Source: CAZZHG01 sp964653655 (lineage in GTDB: Bacteria; Bdellovibrionota; FAC87; UBA2466). Taken from it: a stretch of DNA of 64,000 bases. Location of the stretch: positions 36,987 through 100,986 of the forward strand of contig CAZZHG010000001.1 of NCBI GenBank assembly GCA_964653655.1. Direction: 5' to 3'. The notes below the pieces were generated by a model that ran no database searches, was not told where the DNA came from, and worked only from the letters and a program-made list of their open reading frames with translations. Position numbers and translations under genes: made by a program. How positions within the stretch are numbered: position 1 is the first letter of the stretch; every line of letters begins with the position of its first letter. Of the stretch, positions 57,031 through 64,000 are shown in pieces.

Positions 57031-58132
57031 GCAGTACTTTTCCAAGCTGAACTACACGCTGGCCAACGAAGACACCGCGCTCGAGTACGCGATGGTGAAG
57101 AGCCTTCAGCCCAAACGGGTTCTCGCCGTTTGCGGCAGCGGCGGCCGAAGCCTTCCGCTTCTCGGCGGAACTCTCGAAGAGCTGGTTTGCGCGGATCTTT
57201 CCGGGCAGCAGCTTCTGCTCACGAGCCACAAGCGGGCGGCCATCGAGGCCCTGTCGCACGAAGAGTACCTCATGTACTGGGGCTTTCCTCCGTTCAGAAT
57301 CGAAGAGAACCGGGACTGGCGCAAAGAGATCTTCGGAAAGCTGAAGCTGGATTCGGCGACCCGGGAGTACTTCCAGGCGCTTTACGAATCGCTCGAGTGG
57401 AAGGGGCTCATCTACGAAGGAAAGTGGGAGAAGACCTTCACGGCGGTTCCGAAGCTTCTACGCCGTATTTTCGGCGACAAGTACGACCGCATTTTCGAGT
57501 TTACCGACATGCGGGCCCAGACGGAATTCTTCGACAAGGAATTGCAAAGCACCTGGTGGAAGCTCCTGCCACGTCTCGTGCTGCGGGCGTTCGGTAACGC
57601 CGCCTTCTTCAATGCGTTCCTCTATAAGGGACACTTCGTGAAGAAGAATGTTCCGGAGAGCCATTACGACTATTATCGGCTCGCCTACCGACGGCTTTTC
57701 TACCAGGGACTGTGCCGCGAGAATTTCTTTCTTCAGCTCACCTTTTTGGGACAGCTCCGGTACCCGGACGCCAATACGCTGGAGGCCCATGAGGACAAGT
57801 ATGCCGAGATGAAGGAGTCGCTGAAACGGGTGGAGGTGAGCCTCGTAAATGCGGATCTGCTCACGGTTGCCGCCAACAGCGAGAAGAAGTTCGATTTCGT
57901 TTCGCTCTCCGACGTGCCGTCGTATTTTTCCGAGCACCTGGACAAGATTTATCTTCAGAAGCTATCCAAGGGATTGAGCAAGGGCGCTCTCGTCGTCGTC
58001 CGTTGTTATCTGCGGGTGCCCGAGAATACGGATCTGACGGGCTACAAGGACGTTACGTCCCGCTACGCGGATCTGATCTCCGCCGAGAAGACGCAAATCT
58101 ATTACACCTTCGTTTACGAGTACCAGGGATGA
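57023..58132 (+). CDS. BtaA-like (DUF3419) SAM-dependent 3-amino-3-carboxypropyl transferase
   Basis: The 369-residue protein is SAM-binding in its N-terminal part (VLAVCGSGGRSLPLL). Conserved segments of the BtaA family follow: YEGKWEKTFTAVPKLLRRIF, NENFFLQ-like region, and FDFVSLSDVPSYFSE. BtaA transfers the aminocarboxypropyl group of SAM to diacylglycerol, the first step of betaine-lipid (DGTS) synthesis. The methylating partner BtaB is not in the window, so the final head group may differ. It starts inside the end of the AAR-like gene and ends in the start of the AMP-ligase gene. Confidence 0.82.
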   Translation: MSKQYFSKLNYTLANEDTALEYAMVKSLQPKRVLAVCGSGGRSLPLLGGTLEELVCADLSGQQLLLTSHKRAAIEALSHEEYLMYWGFPPFRIEENRDWRKEIFGKLKLDSATREYFQALYESLEWKGLIYEGKWEKTFTAVPKLLRRIFGDKYDRIFEFTDMRAQTEFFDKELQSTWWKLLPRLVLRAFGNAAFFNAFLYKGHFVKKNVPESHYDYYRLAYRRLFYQGLCRENFFLQLTFLGQLRYPDANTLEAHEDKYAEMKESLKRVEVSLVNADLLTVAANSEKKFDFVSLSDVPSYFSEHLDKIYLQKLSKGLSKGALVVVRCYLRVPENTDLTGYKDVTSRYADLISAEKTQIYYTFVYEYQG

Positions 58133-59526
58133 ATGCGGTCGAGCTCATAGTCCAGCGCACTCAGGAGCGCCCGAAAGCTACGGCGCTTTGGCTTCCCGGC
58201 GGCAATCTCACTTCCTTCGGGGAGCTGGGAGCGCTCGCGGCGGGAACCCGCGCGCGGATGCAGAAGCTGGGCGTCGGTCCGGGCGACACCGTGCTCATGT
58301 TCGATTCCCTAGGCCCGCGCCTTTACGGCGCGATACTCGGCGTGGCCTCCCTCGGCGCCGCCACGGCTCTCGTCGAGCCGTGGATGCCGGTGGCGAAGAT
58401 CAACCACGTGCTTCCCCACGTGAAGCCCAAAGTGTTTCTCACGAGCGGCATCGGCCGCATCTGGGGAGCCCGCGTCTCCGCGATTCGCGCGATTCCGCAT
58501 TGGCTCTCGACGACCGACCTGAAACCTGACTCCGGAAAGTGGGAGGTCACCCAAGTGCAGGCGGACTCCCCCGCCATCATCACCTTTACCTCCGGGACGA
58601 CCGGCAATCCGAAAGGGATGGTCCGCACTCACAAATACCTTTCCGATCAGCACACGATTTTGCAGGAAGCTCTGCACGGCGGGCACGAAGCGGGCGCCGA
58701 CATCTGCATCTTCGCGAACTTCGCTTTGAGCAACCTCGCGGCCGGTAATCCGAGCCTCATCATTCCGCCGAAATGGAAGCCCGCGCACCTTGCCGAGCTT
58801 GGAGCTTTGTCGGGCGAGCTGACGGCGCGCTCGATGACCTGCGGCCCCGCGTTTCTTTTGAAGCTCATGGCCCATGGAAATATTCCGACTTTGAACTCCA
58901 TCCATGTGGGCGGGGCGCTCACCGACTGCGCGATTTTCGAGCGCGGTTTCGCGAAGTGGCCCGAAGCGGACTGGAAACACGTTTACGGAAGCACTGAAGT
59001 GGAACCCGTCGCCGTGGTGGATGCGAAGGAAGCGGTCCGGAAAAGCCGGGAAGCCGGATTTTTTCAGACTTTGTTCCTCGGCAAGCCGATTTCCGCCATC
59101 CGCCACCGGCTCGGTCCGGACACGGTGTGGGTGAACGGCCCTCACGTCTGCCCGCGTTACCTCGCCAACGACGAGGAGAACGCGAAGTACAAGAAACAGG
59201 ATCCGGACGGCTCCATCTGGCATCGCATGGGCGATCGAATCATCGATAAGGACGGCGGCTGGTGGTACTCGGGCCGCGAAAAGCTGCCCATCGAGGATTT
59301 TCTCGTGGAGCAGAAGCTCTATTCCCTTTTGTCGTCGAGCGCCGCCTTCACGGAACGAAACGGCAGCGGCATCCGCGTTTTCGTCCAAAAGGCGAAGCTG
59401 CGCGAGTCCACCATCCGCAACGGAATTCCCGGAGTTTCGGAAGTACGCAACGTCGTCATTCAACGGGATCGCCGCCATAGAGCGAGAATCGATCGGGCCG
59501 CGAGCCAAAAGAGGAGATTTCTATGA
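58129..59526 (+). CDS. Adenylate-forming enzyme, acyl-CoA/AMP ligase or OleC-like
   Basis: The 465-residue protein starts in an ATGA overlap; the longer frame is not coding. ANL-family motifs are FTSGTTGNPKG (153-163), YGSTEVEPV (about residue 290), and HRMGDRIIDKDGGWWYSGREK. The short C-terminal lid, where a catalytic Lys is expected (GKIDR), reads ARIDR here, so that Lys appears to be Arg. The middle region (VEPWMPVAKINHVLPH, FANFALSNLAAGNPS) recalls OleC, which makes beta-lactones from beta-hydroxy acids. It would activate a fatty acid or hydroxy acid for the pathway. Confidence 0.8.
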   Translation: MNAVELIVQRTQERPKATALWLPGGNLTSFGELGALAAGTRARMQKLGVGPGDTVLMFDSLGPRLYGAILGVASLGAATALVEPWMPVAKINHVLPHVKPKVFLTSGIGRIWGARVSAIRAIPHWLSTTDLKPDSGKWEVTQVQADSPAIITFTSGTTGNPKGMVRTHKYLSDQHTILQEALHGGHEAGADICIFANFALSNLAAGNPSLIIPPKWKPAHLAELGALSGELTARSMTCGPAFLLKLMAHGNIPTLNSIHVGGALTDCAIFERGFAKWPEADWKHVYGSTEVEPVAVVDAKEAVRKSREAGFFQTLFLGKPISAIRHRLGPDTVWVNGPHVCPRYLANDEENAKYKKQDPDGSIWHRMGDRIIDKDGGWWYSGREKLPIEDFLVEQKLYSLLSSSAAFTERNGSGIRVFVQKAKLRESTIRNGIPGVSEVRNVVIQRDRRHRARIDRAASQKRRFL

Positions 59527-60356
59527 GTGCCTGGCTGACCTATTTCAAGGAACGGTTTCCTCTTCCGGTCTATTTGCTGCTAGTCGGCGGCATGGCGGGC
59601 TCGGGCACGAAGCTCACGGGCGGTAAGGCCTTCGGCGCCACCTTCTGGGCGTCCTTCTTCGGACTGATGGTGTTCTTCGCGGTGCTGCGGCTCATGGACG
59701 AGTTCAAGGATTACGACAAGGATCGGATCGCCCATCCGGAACGTCCTCTTCCCCGCGGTCTTCTGAAGAAGGACCAAGTGAATCGCGCCATCAACGGTTC
59801 GGTTCTCGCGATGGTCGGTATCGGTCTTGGCTTCCTCTATTTCTCGGTTTCGGCGGCGGGACTCTATCTCTTCGTCACGGGTTACCTGTGGCTCATGTAC
59901 AAGGAGTTCTACGCCGGCGGCTGGCTCGGCAAGCGGCCTTTGCTGTACGCCGTCACCCATCAAGTGATTTTGCTTCCGCTCTGTGCTCTGCCCGTCGCCA
60001 TGGTCGGCGGACCGTGGGCGCGCGAGGGGCTTCTTTACGGAACTCTCGTCCTCGGAAGCTTTTTCAGTTACGAGGTTTGCCGCAAGCTCGACCCCAAGGC
60101 ACATCCGCTGCTTGGCTATTACGGCACCCTTTACGGCTCGCGTGGATGCCTCGCCATCGTCGGAGTTTGCGCGATTATCTCGGCCTGGGCCGCCTGCCAA
60201 ATCTGGGTGGGAATGCTGACCATTCCGGCGTCGGCGCTGCTGCTCGTCTCCTTTCTCGCGCTCTCCGTTCCCCGCGGCCATAAGGCCGTGGAGGGAGTCG
60301 CCTCGTTTTCGCTGCTTGTTCACATTTGGTCGATACTCCTGATGGGGTGGTTATGA
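59523..60356 (+). CDS. UbiA-family prenyltransferase
   Basis: The 277-residue membrane protein has about eight TM segments and the Asp-rich Mg-diphosphate motif LMDEFKDYDKDRIAHPERPL (Asp59, Asp63, Asp67). The second UbiA motif is weaker (KLDPKAHPLLGYYG). UbiA enzymes attach isoprenoid chains to aromatic or, in archaeal and some bacterial ether-lipid pathways, glycerol-phosphate acceptors. It overlaps neighbours by 4 nt on both sides. In this operon a prenyl or polyprenyl group may become part of the lipid; a quinone acceptor seems less likely because no quinone genes are near. Confidence 0.87.
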   Translation: MSAWLTYFKERFPLPVYLLLVGGMAGSGTKLTGGKAFGATFWASFFGLMVFFAVLRLMDEFKDYDKDRIAHPERPLPRGLLKKDQVNRAINGSVLAMVGIGLGFLYFSVSAAGLYLFVTGYLWLMYKEFYAGGWLGKRPLLYAVTHQVILLPLCALPVAMVGGPWAREGLLYGTLVLGSFFSYEVCRKLDPKAHPLLGYYGTLYGSRGCLAIVGVCAIISAWAACQIWVGMLTIPASALLLVSFLALSVPRGHKAVEGVASFSLLVHIWSILLMGWL

Positions 60357-63073
60357 AATGGACCCTGGAATCCAATGCGTCTCTCTCCGAGCTTTCGCTC
60401 TTCGCCGGCGGCAAAGCCACCAACATGGGGCGGCTTTCGCAAAAGGGCTTCTCGGTGCCCGAGTGGTTCGCTGTCACGAGTGAGGCGCTTCGCGCCTTCG
60501 TCGACGAGAACAAGCTCGCCGACGTGCTCAAACCCACCACCGATTTGGCCGCGCTTTCCAAACGCGTGGAAGACGCCTTCGTGAACGGCAAGATCTCGGA
60601 CGGCCTGAAGCAGGAAATTCTCGCCAAGATGAAGGCACTCGGCCTCGATAACACGTTCGTCGCCGTCCGCTCGAGCGGTCTCGACGAGGATTCCGCGCAG
60701 AACTCGTTCGCCGGCCAGTTTTCGTCCTTTCTCTTTCAAAAGGGATGGGAGCAGATCGCCGATTCCCTCAAGCGCTGCTGGGCCTCGGGATTTTCCGAGC
60801 GCGCGCTCAACTATCGCCTGGAACGCGGGCTTGGCCTGCAAGACATTCGCGTCGGAGTCGTCATTCAGCGCATGGTGAACGCGGACGCCGCCGGCGTCGT
60901 GTTCTCGCGCCATCCGATCAAAGTCCTGAACCGGGACGAAGTGCTCGTCAGCTCCGTTTGGGGCTTGGGCGAAGGGCTCGTCAGCGGCGAGCTGGAATCG
61001 GACGATTTCGAAGTGAGCCGCAAGGACGCGAAGGTCACGAAAAACGTCGTAAAGAAGAGCCACGCCATGCGCCAGGACCCGAAGGGTGGGGTAGTGAAGC
61101 TCGCCCTTTCGGAAGAAGAGGGCAAGAACAGCTCTCTTACCGACGATCAGGTGAAGGCGATTTCCGATCTCGCGGTGAAGTTGGAGGACGCTCTCGGCTC
61201 TCCTCAGGATTCCGAATGGGTGTACGAGAAGGGTAAGCTCTACCTCGTTCAGACGCGTCCCGTGACATCGCTTCCTCCGGCCGGCTTCTACGCCGCCGAC
61301 GTGAACGGTACCGATCCGATTCTCTGGGACAACTCGAACATCATCGAGAGCTACAGCGGCGTGACCTCGCCCCTGACGTTCAGCTTCGCGAGCCGCGCGT
61401 ACCATCTCGTGTACGTGCAATTCTGCGAGCTCATGGGCGTGCCTCAGGAGCTGGTGGACGCGAAGGCGAAAGTGTTTCGCAACATGCTGGGCCTCATCCG
61501 GGGGCGCATCTATTACAACCTCGTGAACTGGTATCAGCTCGTGCTGATGCTTCCGGGCTCTTCGAACAACAAGGGCTTCATGGACACCATGATGGGGGTG
61601 AAAGCCCAGATCCGGCCCGAGATGGCCGGCATTTTCGATTTCGTGAAGGAGGCTCCGAAGTACTCCCTCGGAGCGCGGATGCGGCTGCTCGCCCAGACCA
61701 TTTGGCGCTTCATCCGAATCGACACCATCATCGGCGACTTCAACGCCCACTTCATCCGGGTCTACGAAGGCACGCGAAAAATCGACTACAGCTCCTGGTC
61801 CCTCACCAAGCTCGCCGACCACTATCATTACCTCGATGAGCAGCTTCTCAAGCAGTGGAAGGCCCCCATCATCAATGACTACCTATGCATGCTCTTTTTC
61901 GGACTCCTTAAGAAGCTCACCGAGAACTGGGTGGCCGGAAAAGATGCGGCCGACTCCCTTCAGAACGATCTTCTCTGTGGAGAAGGCGGCCTTGAAAGTA
62001 CGGAGCCCACGAAATTTCTGATGCGCATGGCGGGCCGAGTCGACAAGGGCGATCCCGCTTTTCGCGAGTGGCTCTTGGCCACGACTTCCGATGACGCCTG
62101 GAAGGCCCTGCAGAACGAGAAGAAGGGCGCCCCCTTTGCCGCCGATCTGGCGGAATTCCTCGATAAGTACGGATTCCGCTGCGTGAACGAGCTGAAGCTA
62201 GAGGCTTCGGACCTGCATGACGATCCTTCCTTCGTCATCAACTCGATTGCGAGCTATGTCCGCACCAAGTCCTACGAGATCACCGGCATGGAAGAGCGCG
62301 AGCGCGCCATCCGCCACGCGGCCGAGGAAAAGGCGAAGTCGAAGCTCACGGGCCTCAAGTGGGGGCTTTATGCTTGGGTGCTGAACCAAGCCCGTCGTGC
62401 GGTGAAGAACCGCGAGAACCTGCGCTTCGCCCGCACGAAGGTATTCGGCGTCTGCCGCCATCTCTTCCGGGCCATGGGCCGCAAGCTCGCCGCGATGGAT
62501 CTCATCGACACGGAACGCGACATTTTCTACCTGACGGTCGACGAGATTATTTCCTTCATCGAGGGGCGCGCCATCTCGACGGATCTCCGGGCCATCACGC
62601 GTTCGCGCAAGAAGGAATACGAGAATTACGATCAGACGCCGGCTCCGCCGGACCGTTTGATTACGATGGGCGCGGCCGGCGTCTCCAACGGCCATACGGC
62701 GGTGCTCGCCGAGGGCGACTTGCTCCGCAGCACCGAAGTGAACACCGATCCCAACGTTCTCAAGGGAACTCCCTGCTGTCCGGGCGTCATCGAAGGCGTC
62801 GTACGGGTGGTATCGAACCTCAAGGACGCCGAAGGGCTCAACGGCGAGATTCTCGTCACGGGCCGCACGGATCCGGGTTGGGTGCCGCTCTATCCTTCGT
62901 GTTCGGGACTGCTCATCGAGCGAGGCAGCCTTCTTTCTCACTCGGCCGTCGTCGCCCGCGAGCTCGGGCTTCCGACCATCGTGGGCGTCAGTGGCGGCCT
63001 CATGACCCGTCTGAAGACGGGCGACCGGGTCCGCGTGGACGCGGGCAAAGGGGAAATCCGAATCCTGGAGTAA
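60353..63073 (+). CDS. PEP-synthase/rifampin-phosphotransferase-like phosphotransferase
   Basis: The 906-residue protein starts in an ATGA overlap. N-terminal ATP-grasp PPDK_N domain: GGKATNMGRLSQKGFSVPEW, FVAVRSSGLDEDSAQNSFAG, VYEKGKLYLVQTRPV. C-terminal swivelling His domain: IERGSLLSHSAVVARELGLP with His863. No PEP/pyruvate-binding TIM barrel follows. This is the three-part layout of rifampin phosphotransferase (ATP domain, substrate domain, His domain), not of true PEP synthase. The roughly 450-residue middle domain would bind the acceptor, perhaps the lipid intermediate. It splits ATP to AMP, Pi and a phospho-acceptor in known relatives. Confidence 0.82.
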   Translation: MKWTLESNASLSELSLFAGGKATNMGRLSQKGFSVPEWFAVTSEALRAFVDENKLADVLKPTTDLAALSKRVEDAFVNGKISDGLKQEILAKMKALGLDNTFVAVRSSGLDEDSAQNSFAGQFSSFLFQKGWEQIADSLKRCWASGFSERALNYRLERGLGLQDIRVGVVIQRMVNADAAGVVFSRHPIKVLNRDEVLVSSVWGLGEGLVSGELESDDFEVSRKDAKVTKNVVKKSHAMRQDPKGGVVKLALSEEEGKNSSLTDDQVKAISDLAVKLEDALGSPQDSEWVYEKGKLYLVQTRPVTSLPPAGFYAADVNGTDPILWDNSNIIESYSGVTSPLTFSFASRAYHLVYVQFCELMGVPQELVDAKAKVFRNMLGLIRGRIYYNLVNWYQLVLMLPGSSNNKGFMDTMMGVKAQIRPEMAGIFDFVKEAPKYSLGARMRLLAQTIWRFIRIDTIIGDFNAHFIRVYEGTRKIDYSSWSLTKLADHYHYLDEQLLKQWKAPIINDYLCMLFFGLLKKLTENWVAGKDAADSLQNDLLCGEGGLESTEPTKFLMRMAGRVDKGDPAFREWLLATTSDDAWKALQNEKKGAPFAADLAEFLDKYGFRCVNELKLEASDLHDDPSFVINSIASYVRTKSYEITGMEERERAIRHAAEEKAKSKLTGLKWGLYAWVLNQARRAVKNRENLRFARTKVFGVCRHLFRAMGRKLAAMDLIDTERDIFYLTVDEIISFIEGRAISTDLRAITRSRKKEYENYDQTPAPPDRLITMGAAGVSNGHTAVLAEGDLLRSTEVNTDPNVLKGTPCCPGVIEGVVRVVSNLKDAEGLNGEILVTGRTDPGWVPLYPSCSGLLIERGSLLSHSAVVARELGLPTIVGVSGGLMTRLKTGDRVRVDAGKGEIRILE

Positions 63074-63076
63074 GCC

Positions 63077-64000
63077 ATGTACTTGAAATCGCGTTCCGAC
63101 AAGCAGGCGTCCTTCGCGCAAGACTTCAGCTCCCTGCCGCTCGGCACTCCGCTGAAGGAGGTGTGGGCCAGGTTTCTGGAGTTGGCGCCCTCGGGATTCG
63201 CGGAGTTCTGGGTGGCCTATGACGATGGAAAGCCGGTTGGTCGCGTGGGCGCGAGTCTGATGCCTTCTTACCCCGGTACGGGCGCCATCGGTTTCTTCGA
63301 AGTAATCGGAAACCGCAAGGACGTCGCAAGCGCGCTACTTCTCGCCGCGGAGACCTGGCTCAAAGGCAAGAAGTGCAGTCGCGCCGTCGGCCCGATGAAC
63401 CTCAACACCTGGTTTCCCTATCGTTTCCGCACCGACTCTCACGATAACTCCTTTATGTGGGAGCCGAATAATCCGCCCGACTACCCGAAGTTCTGGGAAG
63501 CGAACGGGTACACGACTTGCGAGGAGTACACGACGGTTGCCACCGCGGGGCTCGGCGCTTACGTCGATAAAGTGAAGCCGGCTTACGACAATGCCCTGAA
63601 GCTGGGTTACACCTTCCGTCCCTTCGACGGCCCGAATTTTCTCGAGAAGGAAATCCCGGTCCTCTTCGAGCTCAGCATGGTGGGCTTCAAGGACAACTTC
63701 CTTTTCGAGCCCATCAACGTGCAGCAGTTCCGCGAGCTTTACGTTCCCATCGTGAAGAAAATGGATTTCAGCTGCGCCTTCTACGCGGTTTCTCCGGAAG
63801 GCAAGGAAGTCGCCTTCTTCTTCGCGTTTCCGGAGCCGGCGGGCTATCTCGTCTTCAAGAGCGCGACGGTGCTGGAGTCCTGCCGGGGCAAGGGCATCTC
63901 GAATGCGCTTACGTACCTCGTATCCAAGCAGGGCGTCGCGATGGGAATCGATAACTTCATCTCGGCCCTCGTCAAAACGGGCAACCGCAGCGAGTCCTAC
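63077..64000 (+). CDS. GNAT-fold acyltransferase-like protein, 3' end outside the window
   Basis: The ATG lies three bases after the stop of the preceding gene; 308 codons are visible without a stop. The product has an N-terminal GNAT-like domain (FWVAYDDGKPVGRVGASLM, AIGFFEVIGNRKDVASALLLAAETW) and a second late GNAT region (KGISNALTYLVSKQGVAMGI). The segment RAVGPMNLNTWFPYRFR matches a family of long, uncharacterised tandem-GNAT proteins often near lipid genes, as I recall. It could transfer an acyl group to the product. It belongs to the lipid operon. Confidence 0.65.
   Translation, partial: MYLKSRSDKQASFAQDFSSLPLGTPLKEVWARFLELAPSGFAEFWVAYDDGKPVGRVGASLMPSYPGTGAIGFFEVIGNRKDVASALLLAAETWLKGKKCSRAVGPMNLNTWFPYRFRTDSHDNSFMWEPNNPPDYPKFWEANGYTTCEEYTTVATAGLGAYVDKVKPAYDNALKLGYTFRPFDGPNFLEKEIPVLFELSMVGFKDNFLFEPINVQQFRELYVPIVKKMDFSCAFYAVSPEGKEVAFFFAFPEPAGYLVFKSATVLESCRGKGISNALTYLVSKQGVAMGIDNFISALVKTGNRSESY

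Noticed and set aside
1..64000. tRNA, rRNA, transposase, integrase or prophage genes
   Set aside because: No cloverleaf-like segment, rRNA-like sequence, DDE transposase or integrase motif was noticed; a tRNAscan/Infernal run would be decisive.

Overview
The window looks like chromosomal DNA of a high-GC, Gram-negative bacterium. It encodes lipoproteins, a secretin, an outer-membrane beta-barrel and many Sec-exported proteins. A Tad pilus locus, secreted tail-specific proteases, MORN-type and YD-repeat exported proteins and a DUF5679 micro-protein would fit a Bdellovibrionota, Myxococcota or other former 'deltaproteobacterial' lineage. That placement is inference; there is no rRNA or other marker gene here. 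I saw no tRNA, rRNA, CRISPR array, phage or transposase gene.

Layout. Positions 1-5,270 hold secreted proteins: a C39-like cysteine peptidase, a Cys-rich protein, and a YD-repeat operon. An acyltransferase-3 gene follows. From 6.8 to 15.8 kb, on the minus strand and behind a good sigma70-type promoter, lies a Tad/Flp pilus operon: two Flp pilins (one starting at CTG), prepilin peptidase, a further pilin-like gene, two TadE-like proteins, two CpaB, the CpaC secretin, one protein fusing a CpaE-like ATPase to the CpaF/TadA ATPase, and TadB. From 16 to 36 kb come two S41 tail-specific proteases, a DUF5679 protein, two MORN-repeat proteins, a partner-switching module (degenerate SpoIIE-type sensor, RsbW-like ATPase, STAS protein, PAS-GGDEF cyclase), several lipoproteins, a four-helix-bundle (S23-like) gene inside a long inverted repeat, and membrane proteins. 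From 36 to 40.3 kb come a Gly/Tyr-rich exported protein, a subtilisin-like protease and an aldo/keto reductase.

Two regions stand out. At 40.3-43.9 kb is a compact isonitrile-type natural-product cluster: a PvcA/Dit1-family isonitrile synthase, a TauD-type Fe(II)/2-oxoglutarate oxygenase and a cytochrome P450. Beside it are two very short plus-strand reading frames with good ribosome sites. From 49.1 kb to the window end is a tightly overlapping plus-strand operon of at least 12 genes. It encodes an ABC exporter, a LolA-like carrier, an outer-membrane barrel, a diacylglycerol-kinase-like enzyme, an OleD-like SDR, an acyl-ACP-reductase-like enzyme with an extra N-terminal domain, a BtaA-like aminocarboxypropyl transferase, an OleC-like adenylating enzyme, a UbiA prenyltransferase, a PEP-synthase-like phosphotransferase and a GNAT-fold protein. 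I read this as a pathway that builds an unusual lipid and exports it to the outer membrane. I do not recognise it as a described system, and it is the best candidate here for something new.

Starts were adjusted where a ribosome site, a stop-start overlap or a signal peptide argued for it. Function calls rest on motifs read by eye and on recalled family knowledge; no searches were run.
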